Source: Thermoleophilaceae bacterium
GTDB taxonomy: Bacteria > Actinomycetota > Thermoleophilia > Solirubrobacterales > Thermoleophilaceae
Direction of reading: 5' to 3'
DNA length: 64,000 bases
Assembly: GCA_030448005.1 (NCBI GenBank)
Contig: JAUJNT010000004.1
Span: 107,273-171,272 of the forward strand
Part shown: in pieces, positions 52,488 to 60,815 of the stretch
Position numbering within the stretch: position 1 is the first letter of the stretch
How the letters are laid out: each line of letters starts with the position of its first letter
The notes under the pieces: model-generated
Told to the model about the DNA's origin: nothing
The model's input: only the letters and a program-made list of their open reading frames with translations
Database searches by the model: none
Made by a program: the position numbers and the translations under genes

Positions 52488-52772
52488 CTGAACAAGACGG
52501 AATTGATCGATGCTGTCTCCAAGGAGGCGGGGGCAACGAGGGCCGAGACGGCACGCCAGATCGAAGCGTTCACCACTGTCGTTGGCAAGGCGCTGAAGAA
52601 GGGCGACGAATTCGCGATCACCGGCTTCGGGAGGTTCTCGGTTGCAAAGCGCGGAGCGCGCAAAAGCCGCAACCCGCAGACCGGCGAGGCGCTGAAGATC
52701 AAGGCGTCGAAGGCGCCGAAGTTCACCGCGGGCAGTGCCCTGAAGAACACGGTGGCGGGCAAGCGGAAGTAG
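52488..52772 (+). CDS. HU-family DNA-binding protein, apparent CTG start
   Basis: A 94-residue HU. It begins NKTELIDAVSKEAGATRAE, has the dimerisation and saddle segments GDEFAITGFGRFSVAKR and the DNA-binding arm GARKSRNPQTGE, and ends KFTAGSALKNTVAGKRK. The universal N-terminus (M)NKTELI is preceded by CTG at 52488, with AAGGGGAG at the right distance upstream, and no ATG, GTG or TTG there. The next in-frame candidate (TTG 52503) would remove conserved residues. HU bends and compacts DNA. Confidence 0.88.
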   Translation: MNKTELIDAVSKEAGATRAETARQIEAFTTVVGKALKKGDEFAITGFGRFSVAKRGARKSRNPQTGEALKIKASKAPKFTAGSALKNTVAGKRK

Positions 52773-52833
52773 CCGAGACGACTCGACTCCGGCTACTGCG
52801 GTCGTGAGGGCTCCCGGAGCAGGGTCCGCTGTC

Positions 52834-53248
52834 TCAGCGAAAGACGTAGCGAAAGCGGCTGCCGTTACAGAGTCGGCGCAGCTTGCTGCCGAGCACGGAG
52901 CCGTGTGAGCGGTTCTCCCTACTCCGCACGTACATGACGTCGGCCTTCCAGCCGCGTGGGTTGGTGCCGCGGATGAGGGCGCGCGAGCGGCCGTTGCGCC
53001 GTCCACGCCCCACGGATGCGGGGTACTCGTCGCGGTCATACCCGCGCGGGTGGGATCCTCTCGAGCAGGCGCTCGCGCCGCTCCTCCGCACCGGGTCTGT
53101 TGAGCACCATCACCCGCGGCCAGCCCCTGCGCACGGCCCGGATCACGTGGCGGCGGATGTTGGCGTAGCGCCGCCGCGAGAAGACGAGCAGCTGCACGGC
53201 CCGTGGCCCCGTGCACGAGCGCCTGGGAGCTACAGGCGTGGGGGAGGG
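52834..53248 (-). pseudogene. NucA/NucB-like nuclease domain, 3' part of an IS21-split gene
   Basis: Minus-strand frame from the IS21 edge: a linker TTPSPTPVAP, then VQLLVFSRRRYANIRRHV, RPGAEERRERLLERIP, a one-base shift near 53052, then GYDRDEYPAS, KADVMYVRSRENRSHGSVLG and LRRLCNGSRFRYVFR to 52834. DRDEYP and ENRSHGS are the NucA/NucB extracellular DNase motifs. The 5' part lies at 55450-55721 beyond the insertion. Confidence 0.72.
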
Positions 53249-53385
53249 TGTTGTCAACCCCTGAGAATTGACCCGCTGCCAGCGGTTGAGAGTTGACCCG
53301 CCCCTTAGGGACGTCCTCGAGTGCAGCCGAGCCCGGAGGGCGAGGCGGCGCGAGAGGACGTCGGCGCGGCCGGCGAGGCGGGGGG

Positions 53386-54144
53386 TCAGTTTTCGGCCGG
53401 CGTGACCCGTTGGAGGTCGCGGTCTTTGAGGCGGTAGGAGTCGCCTTTGAGCGAGACGATCTCGGCGTGGTGGACGAGCCGGTCGATCATCGCTGCTGCG
53501 ACGACCTCGTCGCCGAAGATTTCGCCCCAGGCTGAGAATGGCTTGTTGGAGGTGACGATCATCGAGGCGCGCTCGTAGCGCGCGAGACGAGCATGAACAT
53601 CAGGTTGGCGGCCTCGGGGTCGAAGGGGATGTAGCCGACCTCGTCGACGACCAGCAGCGGGAAGCGTTGAAGGCGGTCGAGTTCCTGGTCGAGGCGGCCC
53701 TGGCGCTGCGTCAGCGAGCAGCGCGACCCATTCGGTGGCGCTGCGAAAGAGGACGCGTTGGCCGGCGAGGCAGGCGCGGATTGAGAGCGCGATCGCGAGG
53801 TGGCTCTTGCCGGTGCCCGGTGGGCCGAGCAGGATCACGTTCTCCTTTGCGTGCAGGAAGTCGAGCTGGCCGAGGTGGGAGATCAGCGTCTTTTTGACCG
53901 AGCGCTGGAAGGAGAAGTCGAACTCCTCGAGTGTCTTTCGCTGCGGGAAGCGGGCGGCCTTGATGCGCCCCTCGCCGCCGTGGGCCTCGCGCGAGGAGTG
54001 TTCTGTTGAGAGCAGCGCTTCGGCAAAGCGCTCGTAGCTCCATTCTTCGCTGCGGGCCCGCTCGGCGAGCTTGGGCAGCGCCCTGGCGGCGGCGGGTGCC
54101 TTCAGCGCGCGGAAGAGGTGGGCGAGCTCTGATTTGGTGCTCAT
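53386..54144 (-). pseudogene. istB: IstB ATPase with two compensating frameshifts
   Basis: From ATG 54144: ELAHLFRALKAPAAARALPKL, FQRSVKKTLISHLGQLDFL, Walker A LLGPPGTGKSHLAIAL and WVALLADA. From there to about 53585 the correct protein (QGRLDQELDRLQRFPLLVVDEVGYIPF) lies in another frame, then the first frame resumes with RASMIVTSNKPFSAWGEIFG to 53386. Two single-base changes, near 53727 and 53582, cancel. The undisturbed frame has no stop, so a protein of normal length with a scrambled Walker B region could be made. IstB assists IstA in target capture. Confidence 0.85.
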
Positions 54145-55364
54145 GCGATCAGCGCGTCGTAGCGTGAGAGCGACCGGCGCTCGACCTCGGGCTCGGTCGG
54201 CTGGCCGTGGCGCTCTTTTAGTGCGCGTGCGTGCGCGAGCGCTGTGATCGTGCGGTGGCGGGCAAAGCTGCGGCGGTGACAAGCCGCCAGCTCACCGGTG
54301 TCGAGCGCTGTGGCCAGCACCTCTGACTGCGAGACCCGCACCTCGACGCGGCGCCCGACGAGCGCCGGGTCAAGCGAGTAGTCGTTGGTGTCGATGCGGA
54401 CGTGCGGATCGGCCGGGACGCGGATCACCTGGCGACGATCGTCGCCGGCAGCTCGGCCGGCAACGCCGCCATCTGGCAGAGCTCCTCGGAGAGGCGGTCT
54501 GCGGGGCGGCAGCGCAGCGTGCGGTGCACGCGCCGGTTGGCGCGCTGATCGAACCAGCCGTCGAGCTGCGCCTGGAAGTAAAGCTCGTTCGCGAAGCTGC
54601 GGCCAGGCTCGAAGTTTGTCTCGGCATAGCCCTGCAGAGGCTCGACGACGCCCTTTGCCTGCGGGTCCGCCGCCTCGCAGAAATACCAGTCGACCTTCAG
54701 CTGGCCACAGAAGGCGGCGAACTCGCGCGTCGGCTGGCCGCCGTGGGCGTGAAGGCCCGATTGGCGATCCCAGACGAGCAGCTTCGGCAAGCCACCGAGC
54801 GAAACCAGACAGCGGCTGATTCCCGCCAGCAGGTCGGGGAGCTGCTTTGAGAAGACGAGCGCTCCAGCCCCGGCGCGCGAGTAGCCAAGGCAGGCGATCA
54901 CGACATAGCCCTTGCGCGTCTGGCCGTAGCCGACCGGAACCTCGCGCGCAGGCTCCCAGAGGTCGAACTGGAGCACCTCGCCGGGCCGGTAGCTCGTGCG
55001 CTGAAAGGTCCTTGGCCTCGCCGCGAAGAGCGGACGCACCTCGCGCACGTACTTGTTCACGATCGTCTGGCCCCCCCGCAAAGCCGAGCGGCTCGATCAG
55101 CTCGAGCACCCTCACCGCCGGCAGCTTCGAGTCCTCCTTCAGCAGGCGGTGGATCTCCTCCTTGAAGGGGTCCAGCAACGACGGACGCGCCGGGCAACGA
55201 TAGGCCGGTGACTCATCAGACCGAAGCGCACGACGCACGGTGTTGCGCGAGAGGCCGCTGCGCCGAGCCAACTCCCTGATCGAGACCCCGCGCACAAAAT
55301 GCTCCCGCCGCAACTCGGCCCAACGCTCCACCTCGATCACGCCCGCTTCCTCCCAGCTCGGCAC
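54141..55364 (-). pseudogene. istA: IstA transposase with two compensating frameshifts
   Basis: N-terminal HTH: RWAELRREHFVRGVSIRELARRSGLSRNTVRRAL. The frame changes near 55075-55085 (a C-run), the catalytic core then reads in another frame (YRPGEVLQFDLWEPAREV, LLVWDRQSGLHAHGG, FCEAADPQAKGVVE, a DDE-type core), and returns near 54425-54435 to the first frame for RIDTNDYSLDPALVGRRVEV and the C-terminus at 54141. Overlaps istB by four bases as usual for IS21. Confidence 0.85.
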
Positions 55365-55449
55365 CTCCGGACCCAGCCAGGGTCCGCGCCCGCCCGGACG
55401 CGCCGAGCGGGTCAGTTCTAAACCGCTGGAGGTGGGTCAGAAGTCAAGC

Positions 55450-55721
55450 GCTGCTGACAGAGGGATCGGTGCCCCGCCCGTACCCGGTTCGAGACAGGGC
55501 CAGGGCAGCGACTCGCAGTAGCGCCCGTCGCCGTCTGAGTCGCGCGTGTCTCCTGCCCGCTGGGCGTCTGCCTGGTTGCTGTAGTCAGAACACGTCGCCG
55601 CCGGTTGGGCAGACGGGCTCGCACCGGCGCCCGTTGCCATCCCCGCAATGGCCGCGAGCGAGAGCGCTAGTCCAAGGAGCGGCAGCCATGAGACGCGGGA
55701 GATCTTGCTCAATCGCGGCAT
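55450..55721 (-). pseudogene. Signal peptide plus excalibur domain, 5' part of an IS21-split gene
   Basis: ATG 55721: basic start, hydrophobic WLPLLGLALSLAAIAGMATGAGA (signal peptide with Ala cleavage region), then TCSDYSNQADAQRAGDTRDS and DGDGRYCESLPWPC, an excalibur calcium-binding domain (DxDGDGxxCE pattern). The frame runs into the IS21 right end. The NucA/NucB-like domain at 52834-53248 continues it, giving a secreted calcium-binding nuclease of about 230 residues before interruption. Confidence 0.75.
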
Positions 55722-55935
55722 TCGGCCAGCATGGCACCACCTGCGGCCGGTGCGCGAGCGGTAAGGCGCATGGTGGCGGTCTCGGGTCTTGCTAGGTCTG
55801 GATCGCGGACTTCGAGGAAGACGGTCATGGGGATGAGCGCTTCGAGCACTTTCGCCGCGCCGCCGAGATCTGGATCCTCACCCAGCGAGCTGCGCCGGCG
55901 AGCAGCACGGGAGCCAGCGCAAGTGGAGGAGAGCG

Positions 55936-56820
55936 CTAGGAGAGGGAGCGGCTGAAGGTACTCCCGCCCTCGAGCGGACGGTAGATCTGCTTGAAGTCGA
56001 AGGCATAGTCGAAGTCGTCCTTCTCGAAGTCCTGCGCGCCCTCGATGTCCACGTTGTGGACAATCACCAGTTCCTCGTTGACACGCGAGGCCTGGATCAG
56101 GCAGATGCCCGACGGCGCCCAGATGCCCGAGCCGCCCCAGAAGGAGTCACCAGTAACGCCGTGGGCCCCCACGGCGTTGCACGCGATCGTCCAGACCTGG
56201 TTCGTGGCCGAGCAGGCCGGCATCACGTAGTCCCACAGCTCGCCGTAGTAGTGGTCGGTGCGCAAGTTCATGCCGGGGTAGTCACGGCCCCCGGCGGCCC
56301 GCCACGACGCGATCTGCACGATGGCGTCCACCTCCTCCACCATGGAGTACTCGCGGAGCAACTCGCTGAAGAGGTAGTCGTAGCAGGTGGTGAACCCGAG
56401 CCGGCCGTGCCGGGTCTGGAGCACCAGGCGGTCGTCAGCGCCGGTCTCGGTGTGGTCCTTCTCGATCCCTGGGAGGAAGACCTTGTCGTAGGTGTTCTCG
56501 TCGGCCAGGTAGTCGGAGTCACGGCCGACGATGAACGTGCGGTTGAGAAAGCGGTCCTTCTCCTTGGCGGCGGTCAGGTTGTTGAGCACGATCGCCTCGA
56601 GGTCGCCGCCTATCAGGGGCTGCAGCTCGCTCTCGATCCAGCCGGCGTGATTCTCAGCGACTGCCTCCTTCATGTAGGCGAGGCAGTCCTCACGGTCGTC
56701 CCAGAAGTACCCCGACAGGCAGAACTCGGGGAAGACGCCGATGTTCACGCCGCGCTCTTTGAAGATCGTCGCGGCCCGCAGGATCTTGTCCTCTCGCCTC
56801 GATGTCCGGCACCTCAGCGT
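55936..56820 (-). pseudogene. Carbon-nitrogen hydrolase (nitrilase family), 5'-damaged
   Basis: The main frame from 56748 down to 55936 holds a nearly complete enzyme: GVFPEFCLSGYFWDD (catalytic Glu), DKVFLPGIEKDH (Lys), TTCYDYLFSELLREYS (Cys), and SATNQVWTIACNAVG. The expected N-terminus is found upstream only after a one-base shift near 56785 (DKILRAATIFKERGVN joined to HAEVPDIEA), and the presumptive ATG near 56867 is soon followed by a TGA. Family members cleave nitriles or amides. Likely inactive unless base errors are responsible. Confidence 0.75.
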
Positions 56821-56869
56821 GGATGCCGACGACGAATCAGATCCAGCGGTAAATGTGGCGGTCCATGCC

Positions 56870-57252
56870 GGAGGGCGTGAGCTCGCAGCGCGAGACGGGT
56901 ACTCGCCTCGGCCTCACGCGGGCCCAGCCGAGCGCACGCTCCAGCGCCTGATCGACGCAGAGACTCACGCGCCGGCCGACCGCCGACTGAGCGTGGGGAG
57001 ACCGGCGAGCTGCTGATCGCCCACCTCGAGGCGCTCGGGCGCAAGCGCTCGACGCTCGAGGAATACCGCTCCTACCTGGCGGTGCACCTTGGTCCGTTCT
57101 TCGGCGAGGCGCCACTCGACAAGGTCGGCAAGCGGCAGGTCGAGGCATTCATGGCGATGACGCGAAAGGAGGGCAAGGCGACGAAGAGCATCCTCAACTA
57201 CGTCGGCTGTTGCACTCGATCTTCAGCTTCGGGGTGCGGCGCGGGCTGTGTC
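56870..57252 (+). pseudogene. Tyrosine recombinase, N-terminal part (split by IS110)
   Basis: The frame contains AERTLQRLIDAETHAPADRR and, after a one-base shift near 56998, LLIAHLEALGRKRSTLEEYRSYLAVHLGPFFG and VGKRQVEAFMAMTRKEGKATKS, the SAM-like core-binding domain of phage-type integrases. It stops at the IS110 boundary after VRRGLC. The catalytic domain continues at 58646. Confidence 0.8.
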
Positions 57253-57478
57253 GCATAAACAGTGATGATGAGCTCAGGCGGTCTGGCCCGGGTCTGACCT
57301 GCGCATAAACTGACCCAGTCGGTGTCGTTTCGCGGGGACTTGTCGGCTTGGGCTCGGCCGCCGTTGATCGCCCATTTGGGCGGTCGGGTCGGGCGGCGCG
57401 TGACTTGATAGGAACCTGCTCGCGACAAGTGCCTCGTCACTGTTCTGTCCGCCCTTCCCGACCGGACCGCCCTCGGTT
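57253..57478 (+). ncRNA. Candidate bridge-RNA region of IS110 copy 2
   Basis: The 226-base non-coding left end upstream of the transposase has a CGCCCA-TT-TGGGCG hairpin (57369-57382) and internal copies of both element ends: GCATAAAC (57303-57310) and ATAGGAAC (57408-57415). In IS110 elements the left end encodes a guide RNA whose loops pair with donor and target DNA; the internal end copies fit a donor-recognising loop. Copy 1 has the same at 41606-41831 on the minus strand. Confidence 0.55.
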
Positions 57479-57499
57479 GTGAAAGGACGCAGGTACAGA

Positions 57500-58627
57500 A
57501 TGAAGCACCACGAGACGCTCGTCATCGGCGGGGTCGACGCACACGCCGAGAGCCACCAGGTCGCCGCTTTGGACGAGCGCGGCGCGCTGCTCGGCTCTGA
57601 GAGCTTCCCGACGACCGCGCACGGCTACCGGGAGCTCCTTCAGTGGCTCTCGAGCTTCGGCAAGCTTGATCTGGTCGCAGTCGAGTCGACCGGCTCCTAC
57701 GCCGCCGGGCTGACGCGCTACCTGCGCTCTCAGGCGGTGCGGGTGCTCGAGGTCAACCAGCCGCATGCGCACACGCGGCGGCGGCTCGGCAAGAGCGACC
57801 CGATCGATGCCGAGCTGGCCGCGCGAGCTGCGCTTGCCGGCAAGGCGAGCGCGACCCCGAAGCAGACCGACGGGATAGTCGAGTCGATCCGCCAGCTACG
57901 GGTGGCGCGCCAGGGCGCTATCAAGGCCCGCACCGCGGCCATGGCGCAGCTCAGGGACCTGATCATCACTGCTCCAGAGCCGCTGCGCGAAGGGCTCTGC
58001 GAGCCACGGACGATCCGCGCCAAGGCGAGCCGCTGCCGGCGACTGCGGCCCGCTGCGGGCGAGCTCGAGCATCCGGCTCAGGCGGCGCGCTTTGCGCTGC
58101 GCTCGCTCGCACGGCGCATCGAGTCGCTCGACGAGGAGGTCACCGCACTCGACCGCGAGCTCGAGCGGCTCGTGCGCTCAGCCGCGCCGCGCACGACGGC
58201 GCTGCTTGGCATCTCGACCGGCCACGCAGGCCAGCTGCTGGTAACCGCCGGGCAGAACATCGAGCGCCTGCGCGGCGAGGCCTCGTTCGCCGCGCTCTGC
58301 GGCGCGAGCCCGATCCCAGCCTCATCCGGCAAGACGACCCGACACCGTCTCAACTACGGCGGTGATCGCGACGCCAACCGCGCGCTTCACCTGATCGCCG
58401 TCTGCCGCCTGCGCTACTGCCCCCGCACACGTGCCTACGCGAGGCGCCGGAGCGCCGAAGGCAAGACGAAGCCCGAGATCCTCCGCTGCATCAAGCGCTA
58501 CATCGCGCGCGAGACCTACAACGCGCTGGCTGCAGATCTCGCGGATTTCCGTCGCCAGCAGCGTACTCAAGGCACGACCATCTATTGCGGCGCCGGTCCG
58601 ATCGGAATCACCCGCCACCGCGCTTGA
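57500..58627 (+). CDS. IS110-family transposase, copy 2
   Basis: A 375-residue DEDD transposase from ATG 57500 (a GTG at 57479 would add seven residues). Motifs GVDAHAE, VESTGSY and KSDPIDAELAAR form the RuvC-like site; the C-terminal Transposase_20 domain has the conserved Ser in ASSGKTTRHRL. Differs from copy 1 only by Asp in ALAADLADF. Intact. Confidence 0.95.
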   Translation: MKHHETLVIGGVDAHAESHQVAALDERGALLGSESFPTTAHGYRELLQWLSSFGKLDLVAVESTGSYAAGLTRYLRSQAVRVLEVNQPHAHTRRRLGKSDPIDAELAARAALAGKASATPKQTDGIVESIRQLRVARQGAIKARTAAMAQLRDLIITAPEPLREGLCEPRTIRAKASRCRRLRPAAGELEHPAQAARFALRSLARRIESLDEEVTALDRELERLVRSAAPRTTALLGISTGHAGQLLVTAGQNIERLRGEASFAALCGASPIPASSGKTTRHRLNYGGDRDANRALHLIAVCRLRYCPRTRAYARRRSAEGKTKPEILRCIKRYIARETYNALAADLADFRRQQRTQGTTIYCGAGPIGITRHRA

Positions 58628-58645
58628 CATCTATAGGAACGTCCC

Positions 58646-59281
58646 GGTAAAGCTGGTCGAGAAGCCAGCGCGCGAGGGACTGCGCCCAGACATCCGCTTC
58701 CTCGACGATGCCGAGCTCGAAGCACTTCTTCGCGCAGTCCGGATGACGTCCGGGGGCCCACAGAGCGCGCTCTCCACCTGACGGCGGCGATGACCGGGCT
58801 GCGCCAAGGGGAGCTGATCGGGCTGCGCTGGCAGGCCATCGACTGGGCCGCAGGGCGCGTGCGCGTGCTTCAGAGCTATGTGCGCGGCGAGTTCGGGACG
58901 CCGAAGTCGCGCCGGTCGAGTCGTTCGGTCCCGCTGGCGGACCGGGTCGCAGGCGAGCTCGACCGCCACTTCAAGGACAGCGTGTACAACGGCGAGGAAG
59001 ACTCGTGTTCTGTCACCCCGAAAGTGGCCTGCCGCTAGACCGCTCGCGCCTGCTCAAGCGCTTCAAGGCGACCGCTCGCCGGGCGCAGCTGCGGCCGTGC
59101 GCTTTCACGATCTGCGCCACACCTTCGGCACCCGGATGGCAGGGCGGGGACGCCGATGCGGACCCTGCAGGAATGGATGGGCCACCGCGACTCGAAGACG
59201 ACCGAGATCTACGCCGACTACCAACCGAGCGACCACGAGTCCGAGCTCGTCGAGCTAGGCAGGTCTGCGGTGCCCGCCTGA
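58646..59281 (+). pseudogene. Tyrosine recombinase, catalytic part (split and frameshifted)
   Basis: Continues the integrase after the IS110 insertion: PVKLVEKPAREG, RFLDDAELEALLRAV, LTAAMTGLRQGELIGLRW (first catalytic Arg), VFCHPESGLPLDRSRLLKRF, HDLRHTFGTRMAG (His-x-x-Arg) and TLQEWMGHRDSKTTEIYADY (Gly-His and nucleophile Tyr), ending at TGA 59281. Frameshifts are needed near 58785, 59015, 59100 and 59150. All catalytic residues can be found, so the ancestor was functional. Confidence 0.82.
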
Positions 59282-59468
59282 GCAGCCGGAAGCGTCCGCC
59301 TGAGTAGGGAGAGGCGGTTGTCGAGTCCCGCAATTAAGCGGCGATCTCGCCAAGGCCGAACCCAAGCGCCTACGCCACCGCTCCTGCACGAGCGGCTGCA
59401 GAGACCGACCGCCGCGGTGGCGTTTCATCCTCCGGGGAGGAGACATAATTGGTCCTGCGAGCGACTCG

Positions 59469-59789
59469 ATGACGATCGGTCCTGCCACATCCCTCCTAGT
59501 CATGCTCGCTCTCCTTGTCTCAGGGTGCCGTGGCGCTGAGGAGCAGCGGATACAGACTGACCGTCCACAGGCGCCGGCCAAGGAGACCAAGCGCGTCCCG
59601 AATCTGATCGGTATGACGCAAGCAGAAGCAGAGGCGAAGTTCCTGCAGATGGGTGGGGCACTTGTCAGAGCGAAGTTCGAGACGAGCCGGCGGCCGCACG
59701 GCACGGTGATTGAACAGCAGCCCCAGCCTGGCGAACGCTTCATTCACTCCATAGAGCTCGTGATCTCGCGCCCGGTGGAGGAGCGCTGA
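59469..59789 (+). CDS. PASTA-domain lipoprotein
   Basis: A 106-residue exported protein. The N-terminus has a signal peptide ending in the lipobox LLVSGC, so it is lipid-anchored. After a short linker a single PASTA domain follows: VPNLIGMTQAEAEAKFLQMGG and VIEQQPQPGERFIHSIELVIS. PASTA domains bind peptidoglycan fragments or stem peptides. It is the first intact gene right of the accessory region. Confidence 0.85.
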   Translation: MTIGPATSLLVMLALLVSGCRGAEEQRIQTDRPQAPAKETKRVPNLIGMTQAEAEAKFLQMGGALVRAKFETSRRPHGTVIEQQPQPGERFIHSIELVISRPVEER

Positions 59790-59842
59790 AGCGTCCTCGC
59801 CTGAGCGGCCTCTGGCGACGAGCGACCCCTCGTAGCCAGCGC

Positions 59843-60631
59843 CTAGCGCTCGACCTCGATTGACTGCGCCACCACCGCCGGCCGGTTCGCGAACCTGCCG
59901 AATATCTCGTCGTCGGGAAGCCGGTCGCCGTCGGGACGGAACTGGTCGGGGTCGAACGGCCGCACCGGGCCGATGATCCTGACCTGCTGGCCCTCCTTGG
60001 GCCTCCCTTGGCCGAGGTCCGCCGTAAGCGCCAACACCTGATCGTCGATCACGAGCGCTCCCGAGCGTAGGACATCGGTTACGCGCCCCTGCAGCGACAC
60101 GATCGTGCCATAGAAGTCGCGCGGCCGCTCGACGATCTCCTTGGCGGAGCGAGGCTCGACGACCGGGGTGACGCCAGCGCTGTAGCTCACCGCCGTCGCG
60201 CGGATGGCGGGGTCGCCCTTGCGCTCTGTGAGGTCGTCTCCAACGAAGGAATCGAACTCGCGCCTCAGCTCGACGCCTGTGTCGCGCTCGAACGTGGCCA
60301 GGTCGAACTCCCGGACATTGCCGGACACCTGCGCCAGGTCGCCCTCGAGGATGGGACGCGAGGCCGAGCGCCCCGTGGGAGCGGCGAGGGGTCGCTCGGA
60401 GACCACGAGGAGCTCCTTTCCCAGGAGCCCGGGCGCGGTGATCGTGAATGAACGTGGCGAGATTATCTCCCTGACCTGGCCGCTAACCACGGTCGGCTTG
60501 CCCTCGAACGCGTCAGGATCCTCGATGACGTCCTCGAGCGTCGTGGTCACCGGTTTGAAGGCCGTAGCCTTGTCGTCATCCTCGTCGTCGAAGACGATGG
60601 CGGCAAGCGCGAGCCCGACGACGACTCCCAC
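59843..60631 (-). CDS. Membrane-anchored protein, paralogue of the next gene
   Basis: A 262-residue protein: a membrane helix at the N-terminus (VVVGLALAAIVF), then two similar domains, each with a conserved G-x-V-x-x-I/V pattern (TVVSGQVREIISPRSFTITA; GTIVSLQGRVTDVLRSGALVIDD), likely small beta-barrel (OB-like) folds outside the membrane. Ends RPAVVAQSIEVER. The GTG at 60631 starts just before the helix; a cytoplasmic extension is possible but has no start codon in view. No function is known. Confidence 0.7.
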   Translation of the reverse strand: MGVVVGLALAAIVFDDEDDDKATAFKPVTTTLEDVIEDPDAFEGKPTVVSGQVREIISPRSFTITAPGLLGKELLVVSERPLAAPTGRSASRPILEGDLAQVSGNVREFDLATFERDTGVELRREFDSFVGDDLTERKGDPAIRATAVSYSAGVTPVVEPRSAKEIVERPRDFYGTIVSLQGRVTDVLRSGALVIDDQVLALTADLGQGRPKEGQQVRIIGPVRPFDPDQFRPDGDRLPDDEIFGRFANRPAVVAQSIEVER

Positions 60632-60815
60632 GAGCAGCGCCGCTGCTGCGGCCGCCCAACTCGATCGGGCCCGTCCGCCCTCACGAGAGCTGCCGCTGTC
60701 AACGTTGCGCGCTTCCCTTATCTTCTCCTGATCGTCGGGGACCGCGTACTGGCGTCTGGCGACGCATGCCTCGGCGCTCCAGTGCCGAACGGGCTTCGCG
60801 TCGTCCTGCGTGCGC

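Larger units (their letters stand above)
53249..55449 (-). mobile_element. IS21-family element
   Basis: About 2.2 kb with istA and istB in minus orientation. The ends carry the multiple short repeats typical of IS21: TGAGAATTGACCCGC and TGAGAGTTGACCCGC at 53261-53301, and at the other end (about 55409-55449) the complements of CAGCGGTTTAGAACTGACCCGC-like units. Limits are approximate to a few bases. Confidence 0.85.
57253..58645 (+). mobile_element. IS110-family element, copy 2 (inside integrase gene)
   Basis: A 1393-bp element, delimited by identity with copy 1 (40440-41831, opposite strand). It begins GCATAAACAGTG and ends TATAGGAACGTCCC. Inside the left end GCATAAAC recurs at 57303-57310, and a copy of the right-end motif (TGACTTGATAGGAACC) lies at 57401. 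Interrupts a tyrosine recombinase gene. Confidence 0.93.

Noticed and set aside
56839..56841. UGA near the nitrilase N-terminus as a third selenocysteine codon
   Set aside because: Nitrilases have no Sec or essential Cys there and the same gene needs another one-base shift, so it is decay or error.
38844..59281. Prophage
   Set aside because: No capsid, terminase, tail or lysis genes; only an integrase remnant and IS elements.
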